A stretch of DNA of 64,000 bases from Entamoeba invadens IP1 (lineage: Eukaryota; Evosea; Mastigamoebida; Endamoebidae), in NCBI RefSeq assembly GCF_000330505.1, contig NW_004440309.1:76600-140599 (forward strand), read 5' to 3'. Under the pieces are notes generated by a model. The model had not been told where the DNA came from, did no database searches, and was given only the letters and a program-made list of their open reading frames with translations. Shown here piece after piece: positions 10,601 through 21,164 of this stretch (the first letter of the stretch is position 1; every line of letters begins with the position of its first letter). The translations under genes were made by a program, and so were the position numbers.

Positions 10601-13600
10601 GTTGGTCCGAAGAAGATGGAGATGAACTCCGAAGAGATGATCTTCTTAACACTTCTGAGACTTGATGCTGTCAATGAATTTTCGAAGTTTCCATATATTG
10701 ACAAATTGTGTCTTCCAAACAAACTGAAGGTGACAAATATTGAAGATTTGGAAGACAATGTATTAGAAAAGTACTTACCGACGTGCTTTTTGTTACGACA
10801 ATATCTCTTGTTAATACAGAAACCGTCGGACTTCTCTAAGATGGCAGTGATGTCGCTGATATCGTTTTTACAACGCCTTGACTTAAATATCAATTTACAG
10901 AGTGAAGATAAAAAGGGGATTTTATCTGATATGTTGATGCCACTGTTACTGAGATTGATCGACGAAGATGATTACTTCATTACTTGGGCGAATGCACAGA
11001 GCAGAACGAATAAAGGGAAAGGTCTTGAAGAAGTCGAACTACTTATGTTTGCTTGTTTGTATGTGTTCAAAATTATGGACGATGAGACGTTAAGGACGTG
11101 GCTTGAGAATGAAGTCCCGTCGCGATTGAAAATCATCACTAATATCATCAAACGAGCGATTATGATCTTGTCGCAGTACCCCCTTCCTATTTTACTTGAT
11201 GTTGAAAATGTTGTAGAAAATGAAAGAAAGCGGATGTACGACACATTATCGAATGAACCGAGTCAACAAAATCAGACGAAGGAAACGTCCCAACATAAAC
11301 GAATACGACGACCGAGTCAGGCGAAGGAAGACCAAGTGAAAGAGACGAAAGAAGTTAAAACGCATGTTATAGACATCGAATCGAAGAACCAGAAGTATTT
11401 GGACAAGGAGAAAGAAGAGAAGTTCTGGTTTTTGAAGAACAATATGATATTTGATTGTGTTATGGTGGCGATGGACGTCTTGGAAATGATATATGAAATA
11501 GCACGACAGATGGAAATAACAACGGAAAACATGGAGAATGTCGAGAACGACGAGGAAGGCCAAACGAAGAGTGCGTTGGTTGATGTTGAGAATGTGATCA
11601 ATGAAGTGCTGTTTGATTGCCCGATGAATAGAAAGTATGCAGAACAGCTCTTTGCATTTGTGAGGAAGTTGTTGCTGAATCACTACAATTACATCTTCAC
11701 ACGCCGTGTCGACTTCTCGTTCAATCTTTTGAAAAACATTTTGAAGCTGTGTGGGAATGAAGACAACGTCATTTCTCATATGGCTATGCACAATTTGTAT
11801 ATATTCTCGAAGATCAATTTCTTGTGTGATATGGATCTGTCTCGGATATCCAATCACATTGTGTGTGCCCTTGGGCAGTTACAGAATTTGATGACAAACA
11901 AATTGAAGTTTGAAGACACGTTGGGCGACTTGGTGTTGTTGCCGGCGAAGGACTTTGGGTCGAGCAAAAAGTTGATAGAAATGTTAATTGCCCTTTACAA
12001 GGAGAAGGGTGTTTTAGATAGCAAATATCTGTTTAGAATACAACAACTGCAACTTGGAATTGATGCTGGAGAGAGCGAGTCCTTTTTACAATTTATGGCC
12101 GATGTGATTGATGCGCACAACCGTATTCTAGAACCATTTGTGGAAATGCCTGCTGATTTGGTCAATGGATATACGTCACTCAAAGAACAAATCACTGGGT
12201 TCTTCTCTTCGAAATTGCGAGTGAGAGGAATTGATGTCAAAAATGTGAAGAAACAGTTAGACTTGAAATATCGTGACTGTGTGTTTAAGAAGCCCCTCAT
12301 AGAAAAGTGTGATGAAGCTCTTGGCAAGTTTGGGATGCTCATTAGAAACTTAAATGAGATTAACACGGTGTGGCAGAGAGATCAAACGGAAGCACTTGAA
12401 CTTGAAAGCGTCTTTGGGCAACACACAAAAGACTCTGTTGAAACGTTGAAGTGGATCATTGAAAACGTTTTGCGGCCAATTACCGAAGGCGAAAGGAGTG
12501 AAGTGAAGAGCGAGGATTTAACGTTTGATTCCCTTTTGAGGCTTCGTGTTGAGCGAGAGAAAGACGAAGAACGAGTAACACAAGAAGTAGAGAGACGGAA
12601 AGTCTTGTTTAGTTCTTCTAAGGGCACAACAGGGCAAGAGAACCCGTATTTCCCAGTCAAAGATGAAGACTTTGAAGAGCTGTTGGACAGTGTGAAAAAT
12701 TTGTTTAGTGAAAAGGTGAAATTGATAAAAACCACGACGGACGCATTTAAACGGTTTGAGACGAGTACAAAAGAGCTTGAAAACACGCGAGTGAATGTGA
12801 TGAATGAGATTGAAGAAATGCATTCGATGAGCACGAAGAAATTGTATGACCAACCTTTGAACGACTCGTTTACCGAAAGCACGACATCGGACTTTTCAAG
12901 AATAATGGAGAGAGTGGAAGTGAGTGATTCTAAGGTATTTGGGCAGTTCAATTCTCTTGTGAAAATGACAAAACCTTGGTACCTCCGATTTGAGTATTGG
13001 AAGTTAATACTCCCGTTGACTCGTTCGATAGGAGAAATGGTGAATTCGATGATCAGAGTAGTCCAAGCGAATTCGAAGAGAATGAACTTTATGAGGGAGT
13101 GGCATAAACGTGAACGAGAACACGCGATATCGGCAGTGAGAGTGTTTGAATGGAGTAAAACAGTTGAGTTGTTAATGCGACAAAAGGATTGGTATCAGAA
13201 CCAACACGTCTCTTGGTTGAGTAAAATAGCGGATGACTGTCTTACGGAAAAGCCTGATATTCTGAAGCTTCGGAAGGAGATGGCGGAACAATTACTTGGG
13301 ATGGAATACTTGAAGTCGTCAGCTATGAGTGAACTCAAGAGGTTAAATCCACGGAAAAGAGGGACACGAAAAAGTATTGCGTTGGCTGAAGGAGAAACGT
13401 TTTCATTACAATCGACGAACATGAGTGTTGGTGCCCCACAAAACACGGGAAGACTCTCGACCGACTCTTCGCAGAGTGATGATGCCGAAACGGCCAATAT
13501 GCTTGCTTCACTGAAACCGATTTGTTTTGATATTGTTGAGATTGATGACAACTTGGTGGACGTGTGTTTGGACAAAATCGAAGAGATGGCGACGAAGTTT

Positions 13601-15454
13601 AAAGAACAAAAAAGCATTGAAGAGAATTACGAAGAGAAACGGAAAGAGTACAACACGTTACAAATTGAGTTTGCTGAGAAGAAGGAAAGTTTGAAAGTGG
13701 ATGATGAGAAGTTCTTTGCGAATGTGCAAGAACTGAAACAGAAGAGGAAGACGATAGTTGAAATGGAGAAAATGGAAATTCCCGAATTGAATGCGTATTG
13801 CGACTACCATACACTCACGAAGACGGTAACGAATAGCACGAAACAAATCAACGAAATGGTGTTGGAGTATTCGAAGAAGTCGACGAGCACGGACAAATCG
13901 GAAGAGAAGAAAGAAGAGAAAGATGTGAAGAAAGACGACGAGAAGGAGAACAAAGGAGTGTCTGATGAGGACCGGAAATACTTTTTGGACGAGAACGACT
14001 ATTTCAAGGAAGAAGCGTTCTTGGACGTCAATCGGCACAAGCAACAGATCTTCGATAAGTGTGTGAAAGAGATGAATGAAGAGATGAAAAAGATGATGAA
14101 CAAATTGGTTGAGTTGGATGAGTCAAACAAGGTGATTAAAGACCCGGACTTTATCATCTGGAAATTCTATGAGAGTACAAAGGACTATGAGAGCAATCCA
14201 CGACTACACTTGACGTGGTTCAATAAAATGGCGGACAAGAACAAAGAGAATGGGAACGACGTTGAAGCTGGGATGTGTGAATTACATATGGTGCATTACA
14301 TTTACAATCATATTGCGAACAGACAGATCGACTTGCCACAAAACTCATTAAAAGAAGTGTGTACGGACTTTTTGACAATGGACGAACCAAAGGAATTACA
14401 GGAGAACAACGACTGCTCATTTGAAACAATGGCGAACCACATCAAATTTGGTATTCAAGAGTTTGAGGCTGCTCAGTTGTACAATTACGCACTTGTGTTG
14501 TGTAATTTTGAGTTGCCGTTCTATGAGGAGACTGAGAACTACTCGAAACTTGCAAAGTGCCATGCGAAGATCAAAGAGCTGTACTCGAAAATGGACCAGA
14601 AGACTAACGCACCAGTGTATAGTGGGTACTTCTTTTTGCTTGAGTTTGTTGGAGCGCCGTTTGAAAGTATGCCAAACCCTCTTGGGTACATCTACAGGTC
14701 GGTGAAACCCCTTGATCAGTTCAAGGAAGAGTTACTGAAGATCTTTAAGCCGGAGAATCAAAGTATAGAGATCATCGACAAGAATGGGAAGATTAAAGAC
14801 GAAACGAAGTGTTATATGAAAGTTACTTTGGTGTATCCAGTTGTCGACTCGGAACCTATAAGAGAGCCACAAACACTTCTGACGAACACTGCGAGTTTCA
14901 TGTATGAAAAAGACACGGGAAGTAAAGCGCCATTGATGAAAAGAGAGAAAGAACGGTTCTTGCTCACTACCGAACTGTCAATGCCATGTGGAATGAAACG
15001 AGTGAAAGTCGTCAAGTCGGACAAGAACAGCTTGACCCCAATAATGAACGCGTCGGACGACTTGGAGATCCGGTTTGCGAAGTTGGCCAAAACGTTTTCG
15101 GACTATCAGAATCTGAAAAACAGTGGAAAGGACGACACGATACAATTGAACAAGATTCAGGAATGTATTGGGATGCTTCTTGAACCGAAACACAGCGAAA
15201 GTGTATATGAAATTATGGACGCGTTCTTGGGAGACCCAAGTTGTTACAAGAAATTGTATTCAGTTGATGAAGTGAATGCCTTGTACAGAACAATGCAACG
15301 TATTTGTGAATGTGTCGAAGGGAGTTTGGTTACACTTAAAAAGAAGAGGAACAATGAAGAGTGCAAGAAGTATACAAAACTGTTTGATCAATTCAAAAGC
15401 TTAATCACATCACTCGAAGAACCTATTTACACATTCGATGATGATGATAATTAA
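7643..15454 (+). CDS. DOCK-family Rho/Rac guanine-nucleotide exchange factor
   Basis: A single-exon protein of 2603 residues. DOCK proteins bind phosphoinositides through DHR-1 (a C2-like domain) and exchange nucleotide on Rac/Cdc42-type GTPases through DHR-2, driving actin remodelling at membranes. A DHR-1-like region is visible at about 550-750 (GVIVKVALRES, then a DLKVFYP strand and ELPFPLKKTHHLLFSIFDV). The C-terminal 450 residues show DHR-2 lobes: the NPRLHLTWFNKMADKN segment with the Glu-Ala-x-Met-Cys-Glu-Leu-His helix after it, and the YSGYFFLLEFVGAPFESM segment, which matches the family's YyRVaFyG..F element. Between lie a long helical region and a K/E-rich low-complexity linker near residue 2080. 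Length is at the long end for the family. The start at 7643 is preferred to an in-frame ATG at 7562. The exact GTPase target cannot be told. Confidence 0.8.
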   Translation: MEPNDKKNLFLNKVFGEMKVVEASPINISGPKPKKPDTDTTTLVFFNLDTEGWGVIDAYQLQQSLSGLDRKTMIAQQKINLPESQIKHLLSQSSTEFSSRVPQKVFQEFQRLLQSKCDELKAIANPKNIYELYAAQFVGENDVPNDFLYFSSTDFVIQKIVEETERKERCPVLFLEGNDDMAKYLKMIEKMFFGKRHVIKENTVYYNSVNPATIDDFFKTTKCKKYSEAFKQISDAQAEGLQSVSSEMCQGNNEKSLKGMNEENDTDMKLDVRMVDIVERSKRRKINPNMFDFFNPVFQTPKVHKDLEDVPVHAKDERKNFVFEYMLVGEGHVEQITSTFCLVDVTNKRKLCSDYYVELNRNKDTIDAFTHMSPALIRLWPDDIQNDEIWGVVRYYKNADGDIDGVRELYEKGLEDKKAKKYREKIATMKLDYSKQQLLFVGLIPIDKKQFEKRGQLLNFKFYREDVESEKKLFDLIEDIKMKKAKEVVCHVWVPTISYSPLEEWKEATARLFDGKERNKELEEEQKVKGDKVVDIPILEDLCAVDKLCDINNQYVNRMIVSPTEVFLGKERKRAGVIVKVALRESDGNVSDESLDLKVFYPQKTLIKKGTTEMLTGGHSSFSHSKVGQFFTEMRIELPFPLKKTHHLLFSIFDVSAEESGNTSKPLYAVYPLFNELEKDPIAANGQLLLLNDLNGEITLPIMKNPNKNYLSHQDFMESTKTYLKVKLSLFSTIYPTSSETYKFIQLINRYTKLENVSKKSENDDKTIRMLEETIKGSSANLPESDCVHFLPVILNGLLGVTSIISNAVFDIVNKVSSYELKHFMACKEIGIEAIRHPVLSRYLLYHCECNSSSLSNMVIKVKTQLVSVKQESFVFGSVWFFFEVMTRIVVSILDASGNLVGDRSKGFTDEILSRFKKSFLQAFYTAFSDTLRQAVLNKNFKNLVEANLAYVQFLMKMFRLMGRSEALVMLEYHIMQLSSPYVEMEVGPKKMEMNSEEMIFLTLLRLDAVNEFSKFPYIDKLCLPNKLKVTNIEDLEDNVLEKYLPTCFLLRQYLLLIQKPSDFSKMAVMSLISFLQRLDLNINLQSEDKKGILSDMLMPLLLRLIDEDDYFITWANAQSRTNKGKGLEEVELLMFACLYVFKIMDDETLRTWLENEVPSRLKIITNIIKRAIMILSQYPLPILLDVENVVENERKRMYDTLSNEPSQQNQTKETSQHKRIRRPSQAKEDQVKETKEVKTHVIDIESKNQKYLDKEKEEKFWFLKNNMIFDCVMVAMDVLEMIYEIARQMEITTENMENVENDEEGQTKSALVDVENVINEVLFDCPMNRKYAEQLFAFVRKLLLNHYNYIFTRRVDFSFNLLKNILKLCGNEDNVISHMAMHNLYIFSKINFLCDMDLSRISNHIVCALGQLQNLMTNKLKFEDTLGDLVLLPAKDFGSSKKLIEMLIALYKEKGVLDSKYLFRIQQLQLGIDAGESESFLQFMADVIDAHNRILEPFVEMPADLVNGYTSLKEQITGFFSSKLRVRGIDVKNVKKQLDLKYRDCVFKKPLIEKCDEALGKFGMLIRNLNEINTVWQRDQTEALELESVFGQHTKDSVETLKWIIENVLRPITEGERSEVKSEDLTFDSLLRLRVEREKDEERVTQEVERRKVLFSSSKGTTGQENPYFPVKDEDFEELLDSVKNLFSEKVKLIKTTTDAFKRFETSTKELENTRVNVMNEIEEMHSMSTKKLYDQPLNDSFTESTTSDFSRIMERVEVSDSKVFGQFNSLVKMTKPWYLRFEYWKLILPLTRSIGEMVNSMIRVVQANSKRMNFMREWHKREREHAISAVRVFEWSKTVELLMRQKDWYQNQHVSWLSKIADDCLTEKPDILKLRKEMAEQLLGMEYLKSSAMSELKRLNPRKRGTRKSIALAEGETFSLQSTNMSVGAPQNTGRLSTDSSQSDDAETANMLASLKPICFDIVEIDDNLVDVCLDKIEEMATKFKEQKSIEENYEEKRKEYNTLQIEFAEKKESLKVDDEKFFANVQELKQKRKTIVEMEKMEIPELNAYCDYHTLTKTVTNSTKQINEMVLEYSKKSTSTDKSEEKKEEKDVKKDDEKENKGVSDEDRKYFLDENDYFKEEAFLDVNRHKQQIFDKCVKEMNEEMKKMMNKLVELDESNKVIKDPDFIIWKFYESTKDYESNPRLHLTWFNKMADKNKENGNDVEAGMCELHMVHYIYNHIANRQIDLPQNSLKEVCTDFLTMDEPKELQENNDCSFETMANHIKFGIQEFEAAQLYNYALVLCNFELPFYEETENYSKLAKCHAKIKELYSKMDQKTNAPVYSGYFFLLEFVGAPFESMPNPLGYIYRSVKPLDQFKEELLKIFKPENQSIEIIDKNGKIKDETKCYMKVTLVYPVVDSEPIREPQTLLTNTASFMYEKDTGSKAPLMKREKERFLLTTELSMPCGMKRVKVVKSDKNSLTPIMNASDDLEIRFAKLAKTFSDYQNLKNSGKDDTIQLNKIQECIGMLLEPKHSESVYEIMDAFLGDPSCYKKLYSVDEVNALYRTMQRICECVEGSLVTLKKKRNNEECKKYTKLFDQFKSLITSLEEPIYTFDDDDN

Positions 15455-15517
15455 TACCTTATTATTTTATTATATTTTTGATATTCTTTTTCTTTAGAGT
15501 GAACAAATTTTTTATTA

Positions 15518-15772
15518 CAGTCATGCGAAAAAGCTGTCGCGTTTGGAAAAACCTGTCTCGGGTGGTAATGAACTATTCTAGTACTATAAACAAATGATCT
15601 GAAATAGAAAATGTTATTTGGAAATGCCGAATATTTTTATTCGATTTTTGTGAAATGACCCTGCAAATAAATCGAATAGAAGCTATACTGTATAGTAAGT
15701 AATTATAAATTTACTATAAAATATTTTTTCAAGACAGGTTTTTCCAAACGCGACAGCTTTTTCGCATGACTG
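15518..15772. mobile_element. Palindromic TA-flanked MITE with perfect 41-base TIRs
   Basis: A 255-base element with 41-base terminal inverted repeats that match without a mismatch, starting CAGTCATGCGAAAAAGC. TA flanks it at 15516-15517 and 15773-15774. Perfect TIRs suggest recent activity. The ends resemble those of the element at 39293-39509. It lies 63 bases after the DOCK stop codon and has no coding capacity. Confidence 0.85.
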
Positions 15773-15774
15773 TA

Positions 15775-16485
15775 TATGTAAACATAATAAAACTAGACAT
15801 AATATTTTTTTAATTAATCAAATTAATTAAATAACTATTTTGTATGATTTATTTAATTTACAACTATTTATGATTTTCTATTAGTTCGAAAAGTTAATAT
15901 TTTTCATACGAAATTTCTAAAATTAATTTGAAATAGTTTGAGGTTTGATATGAACTGGAAAAGAAATTAACAATGGGAAAAACTCAAAAAAATAATGAAC
16001 TATTTATAAACTTGATTTTTTATAAAAATTTAATTATTATTTTAAAGATTATTTATTAATAAATTATAGTTTTAATGTTATTCATTTGTTTTGTATTATT
16101 TTTATAATTATATTTTAAAAAACTAGTCAAAGTTATAAAAAGATAATATGATTTACTTTTAAGTTCCTATAAAAAGCTATAAAGATAAATCAAATTGATA
16201 TATAGAATCAAATTAACTAATAATTATGACTTAGTCCAACAGTTTAAAACTATTAATTATTAAGAAATTAAAAAGAATAATTTGTAGTTTTTACCAAAAT
16301 TCACAAAAAGTTAATAAAAAGAACGAAAAACATTTTTTAGAAGAAAATTTCAAAAAGACGTTTTACTAAAAAAAACACAAATAATAATTTTAAAAATTCC
16401 AATGAAAAACAACAAATCATTCGAGTCAATATATAACGAAAAACTGGAGGAAAATTGAAGATCTCAAAAACAAACAAACCGAACG
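15775..16485. other. Gene-free AT-rich DNA, Raptor upstream region
   Basis: No coding or RNA gene is seen. The last 50 bases, before the ATG at 16486, are A-rich with little structure. Confidence 0.55.
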
Positions 16486-19400
16486 ATGATGTCCGAGTCT
16501 GGGGTTTTTGAGCGAATGGTTTTTAATAAATCGGACCACCTTTCAGTTTGTGGGATACATGAGGCACACAAGAAGAGTAAGGAGTATGAATACTTACCAT
16601 CTCCTCCGATGATAAAAACTCCCCATTTAATATTGTGTTGTTGTTTAAATATAGGAATCGACCCCCCACTTAATGGATTAGTTAAACCAAATATATCATC
16701 TTCTATATATGGATGGATTAATGTTAAAGACCATAAGAAGCGTGAAATTGGATATGAAATATCAATTCAATTGGCAAACCAATACCAACGGTATTGTACA
16801 CCTACTGTCTCAACAGAACCATTATGGGATCCAACTCCAGAAATAGTCAAAAAATCATGTCTAGCTGCGCGAGAACGATTTGGGAGAGATAGAGTGTTGT
16901 TTCACTATAACGGACATGGGGTGCCATTACCTACACTGAACCACGAGTGCTGGTTTTTTGATGAAAATATCACTACATATGTTCCGATGAATATTTCACA
17001 TATCTACGATTGTTTGGGAGACAGAGCTGTATATGTCCTCGACTGTCCTTACTCACAAAGACTCTTCAAATGGTTCACAAAAAGAAATGAAAAACTGAAG
17101 AAAATGCAGAAGAAAGAAGCGGAGTATATCGTCTTCTCGGGATATGGCAATCTTCAAAAACCACAAACGAATCCAAACTACCCAATCGATATCTTCACAG
17201 CGTGTTTGACTACTCCACTCTCAATGTGTTTTTTGGACTATTACTACTCCAACGATAATATCATCTCTTTGCCTTCAAATTTCCTCAAAATCCTCCCCGT
17301 CGACCACAAAACAAAAATTCAACCATTTTCAGAGTTGTATGCTATTTTAACGAGTATCACAGAGGCTATTGCCTGGGACGTTTTAACTCCAGAAATGTTC
17401 TTGAAGTTGTTTCGACAAGACATCGCAGTCGCGTCACTATTTCGACACTTCATTTTAGCAACGCGAATTATGAAGAAGTTCAATTACACCCCACAAAGCT
17501 ACCCGGCTCTACCAGACACTTCAAATCACCCCTTGTGGAGTTTGTGGGACTCGGTACTCGAACTTGCTATACCAAAGTTTGTGATGGTACAGAAAACAGT
17601 GAACTACGTGCCTTCCCCGTTCTTCAGTAATTTGATTGTTTCAATGAAGTCATGGCTTTTAACATATCCCGATAAACCATCAAACCCATGTCCACTTCCT
17701 ATGTTATTCAGATTGTTTCTACGAAAAGACTATACCGTCGAGGTGTTTTCCATGTTGTGTGAATACGTCGATTTGGGGTACTTTGCATGCGAGAGAGTTG
17801 TGAATATCGGATTTATACCTCTCTTAGTGCAAAGTCTTGATAAAGAAGGTCTTCAGCAGTTTGGGGTGTTTTGCCTTGCGAAGCTGTTTTCATACGACTC
17901 GTCTAAAATAGGCCAATACCTCCATGGGTCGTTAGAGGCTCTGATGAAAATAGCAACAAAAGCTAAAGAAGCAAATGAATTGGTTTGCTCGTTGTTTTTA
18001 CTTGCACAAGTCTTCTTGGACAAAAACATTGTAAACCAGTTGAATACCAAAAGTGTCGTCTACGACGCACTGTTTGCTATCTCACGAAATGACAATTCGA
18101 TGGTGAAAATATGGGCGATTGTGTGCTTTGCACGACTTGTCGATCACGAGGGGGTGAAAAGTGATGTCTACAATTTGCCACAATTCCAGCCAATGTTGCA
18201 AGAATTGTCACAAGACGACTCTCCGTTGGTCAGAAGTGCTGTTGTGTATTTACTGATGTACTCAATACCAACACCACTCGCTGATAAGTCCAAAAAAATG
18301 TTAGATGAACTCCACCCGAAAGTATGTGAGTTGGCGAAAGACGCGTGTCCGACAGTTAGAAGTCTGTTAGTTGTCCTCATTTATCACGTATTTGTTATGG
18401 GACACCAAACATCGAAATATCAGGAAGTGTTATTCTATTTAAGCAATGATACCGACCCAGACGTTATCAGAGCGGCCGAAGGATTACTCTCGTTATGTGA
18501 AAAAAGTCGCATACAGAAACCATTTGGTCGGAAGACGATGACATCTCCTTTAGAGCAATTTGCAAAGGCAAGTTTGCGCATTTTTGATGACTTATTAGAA
18601 CGGTTCTATTGCTCGGTAAGAGACGTTTTTCGACGACCGTTGTTGTTTAAAATAGTAAACGAAGAGAAGGACTCCCGGCAAGAATATTTCTTGAGTCAGA
18701 CAAGAGCAGTCCAATCGGTTTCACGAATTAGTTATATGGAAATTCCAAATAAAATTCTAAAGGAAGAAACACGAATCACTTTTGGAACATCACTTCATGT
18801 CCCAAAGTGTGTGTTATATCACCCGACACTGCCGTGTGTACTTGCTGATATATCGAAAGACACTATTGGTGTCTTTGAATATAAGGTATCGCAGACTGAA
18901 ACCAGTGACTTTTCAAATTATAATCCAATTAACACATCGGTAAAGTACTTGGACTGGCTTGATAAGAGTGACGCATATTTGGTTAGTGGGTGTGGCGATG
19001 GGTCTGTTCGTTTGTGGAATAATTGGGACTACAAGCCAAAGTTGATCACTTCATGGAGAGGCATCCCCAAACCCGTTGTTTCACAGGCGGTATTTTCTAC
19101 GATGACGAATCACCGAGTCATCTCTGGGGATGGAGAGTCTGTTTTTGTGTGGGACGTTGAGAGTGAAAAATGCTTAGAAAATTATGAGATACCCAGTGGA
19201 GTGTCTTGTTTGAGTCAGTTTAGTGACAAGTCCTTTTTCTGTGGAGGTGTAAGTGGTGGTGTTTCGATAGTAGATATGCGGTGTAAAACAGTGAACGAGT
19301 GGAAAGATCAAAAGGAGCGAATTATTGATATTGGCTATTCAACGCGAGCCTACACCGTTGTCTCGACGAGNNNNNNNNNNNNNNNNNNNNNNNNNNNNNN

Positions 19401-19813
19401 NNNNNNNNNNNNNNNNNNNNNNNNNNNNNNNNNNNNNNNNNNNNNNNNNNNNNNNNNNNNNNNNNNNNNNCGTTGTCTCGACGAGTGGAGGAAATGACGG
19501 AAGAGTCTGTTTATATGATGTGAGGAAGTTTGGGGAGAAACAGAACACCTGTCCTTACAAGACAATATCAGTCGGGCCTGATGTGACTTCTGCGTGTGTA
19601 CATGAAGAAGCGCCTTATTTCGCTGTTGGGACTGTTAACAACCACGTCAAAGTGTTTAACGTGATCACGGGAGAGGTCTGGCAACACGTCAAAATGTATG
19701 AAAACTTCTTGCGAATTAAGTCGACTGCTGCGAGTTTTGTGACGTTCCCAAGCTATGATTTTGGGTTGGCGGTTGTTGCTGGGAATTCGGTTGTTATGTA
19801 CTCTTTGAATTGA
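16486..19813 (+). CDS. Raptor (TORC1 subunit), interrupted by an N-run
   Basis: Raptor is the scaffold of TORC1 that presents substrates to the TOR kinase. The N-terminal caspase-like RNC domain is at about residues 30-230, with the signature HYNGHGVPLPT at about 139 followed by W-F-F-D-E-N and, further on, YVLDCPYS. A HEAT/armadillo middle and a C-terminal WD40 propeller (about 750 to the end) follow. The frame breaks at the 100-N run 19371-19470. The 15 bases before it are repeated after it; removing the Ns and one copy joins 16486-19370 to 19486-19813, total 3213 bases, one frame of 1070 residues with WD40 sequence running through the joint. It is shorter than human or yeast Raptor. The start is the first of two consecutive ATGs. 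Confidence 0.92.
19371..19470. other. Assembly gap (100 N), probably spurious
   Basis: Exactly 100 Ns lie inside Raptor. The 15 bases CGTTGTCTCGACGAG end the left flank and begin the right flank, so the two contigs overlap instead of being separated. Collapsing the overlap restores the reading frame. Confidence 0.9.
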
Positions 19814-19966
19814 ACGTATTTGTATACACTCCTTCTTACATTTTTATTAGAAAACACAAACTTTTGAATAAGAAATGGATACCATTCAATTCAACCATTT
19901 CGACTTTCGTTTTTCGTATGCAATTTGTTTCATAAAAAACAAGAACTGGAACTCAAAATAATTGTT

Positions 19967-20932
19967 ATGTCGTTCATTTTTATCCCAACTGTTCGTACAA
20001 TGGAACAAGCTGAAAAGGTGCTTGGCCACGCCAACACTTTTTTGCGTGTCAATTCGTCTCATATGGAAGTCGACCAACTTGTTGTGTTTGTTGGCGAGTT
20101 GACAAAAAAGTACCCCGGACAAAGAATATATGTCGATCTGCAAGGAAGTAAGATCCGTGTTTCTCGCTCTCAACCAATTATACAACTTGTTCAAGGCACT
20201 GAGGTGGAGCTAACTATTGAGGAGCCGACACCAGACACGAAAAAGATTCATATTGGGAATCCAAACACCATCAAGTTGCTTCAAAAAGGGACTCATGTGA
20301 AGATCGACGATGGCCGCCTTGAAATTGAGGTCGTCTCTGTTGAGTCTGAAAGTCACGCCGTTGCCAAAATACTCAAAGGCGGCGAGCTTAGACCAGGAAA
20401 GGGATTCAATCTCCAACCCCATCCTTTCGTTCAAAACGCGTTGAGCCAACGAGACGCAGACATAGTTGAACGACTTAAAGATGTTAAAGAAGTCTGTTTT
20501 GCACTTTCATTTGTATGTGTTGTAGAAGAGATATTGGACCTTAAAAAGCGAAGTGGTGGGAAATACGTTGCCGCGAAGATAGAGAGGGAGATGGACGTAG
20601 AGAGGCTTCTTGGCATTTCAAAGGAATGTGACGAGATCTGGATATGTCGAGGGGATATGGGCGTACAGCTTGGATTTGTTGGGATGGCAAAGTTTGTGAG
20701 GGAGTATACCACATTTATGAAAACATTGAAATGCCCATCCATTATGGCTGGCGAAGTGATGGAACATTTGTGTGATAACCTAATCCCAACTCGTTCTGAA
20801 ATCTGTTATTTGGGTAATTTAATAGCCGACGGTTATGATGGAATGGTGTTGTCAGACGAAACTGTCTTTGGAAAATATCCCAAAGAAACAATGGAGTTCT
20901 GTGCGAATTTCACTAACGAATATTTGAAGTGA
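19967..20932 (+). CDS. Pyruvate-kinase-like protein, short and divergent
   Basis: The 321-residue product resembles the barrel and B-domain part of pyruvate kinase but stops where the C-terminal regulatory domain would begin (typical length 470-530). Conserved features are R27-V-N29-S-S31-H (phosphoenolpyruvate and K+ site), D57, K204-I-E206 (catalytic Lys and Mg ligand), R228-G-D230 and the PTRSE....D.DGMVLSDET..GKYP segment. Changes at key places are D-L-Q-G-S-K-I-R where active enzymes have D-T-K-G-P-E-I-R, and G262-E where the family has Thr-Gln (ATQM). Glycolytic activity is therefore doubtful; a non-catalytic or altered role is possible. The ATG at 19967 was chosen because the in-frame codons before it lack another ATG. 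The gene lies 153 bases after Raptor on the same strand. Confidence 0.75.
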   Translation: MSFIFIPTVRTMEQAEKVLGHANTFLRVNSSHMEVDQLVVFVGELTKKYPGQRIYVDLQGSKIRVSRSQPIIQLVQGTEVELTIEEPTPDTKKIHIGNPNTIKLLQKGTHVKIDDGRLEIEVVSVESESHAVAKILKGGELRPGKGFNLQPHPFVQNALSQRDADIVERLKDVKEVCFALSFVCVVEEILDLKKRSGGKYVAAKIEREMDVERLLGISKECDEIWICRGDMGVQLGFVGMAKFVREYTTFMKTLKCPSIMAGEVMEHLCDNLIPTRSEICYLGNLIADGYDGMVLSDETVFGKYPKETMEFCANFTNEYLK

Positions 20933-21164
20933 TCGTTGAAAGGATTTCTGTTGAGTATTTTCATCAATTGAACTGTTAAATTCATGTCAACCTCTCATTA
21001 CAATAAAATTTGCTCGTTAATTACTTTTTATATTAACCACATGTTATTATAAAATAAATTATTAAATAAACTATACTTGTTTATTTAATGAATATAGTTT
21101 AATATACTAATTCAAAAGTACCACAATAACAAACAATCCAAACCTACAAAATACATAAAATTTG

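Noticed and set aside
16486..19497. Raptor as a truncated or frameshifted pseudogene
   Set aside because: The break coincides with the N-run and disappears when the duplicated 15 bases are collapsed.
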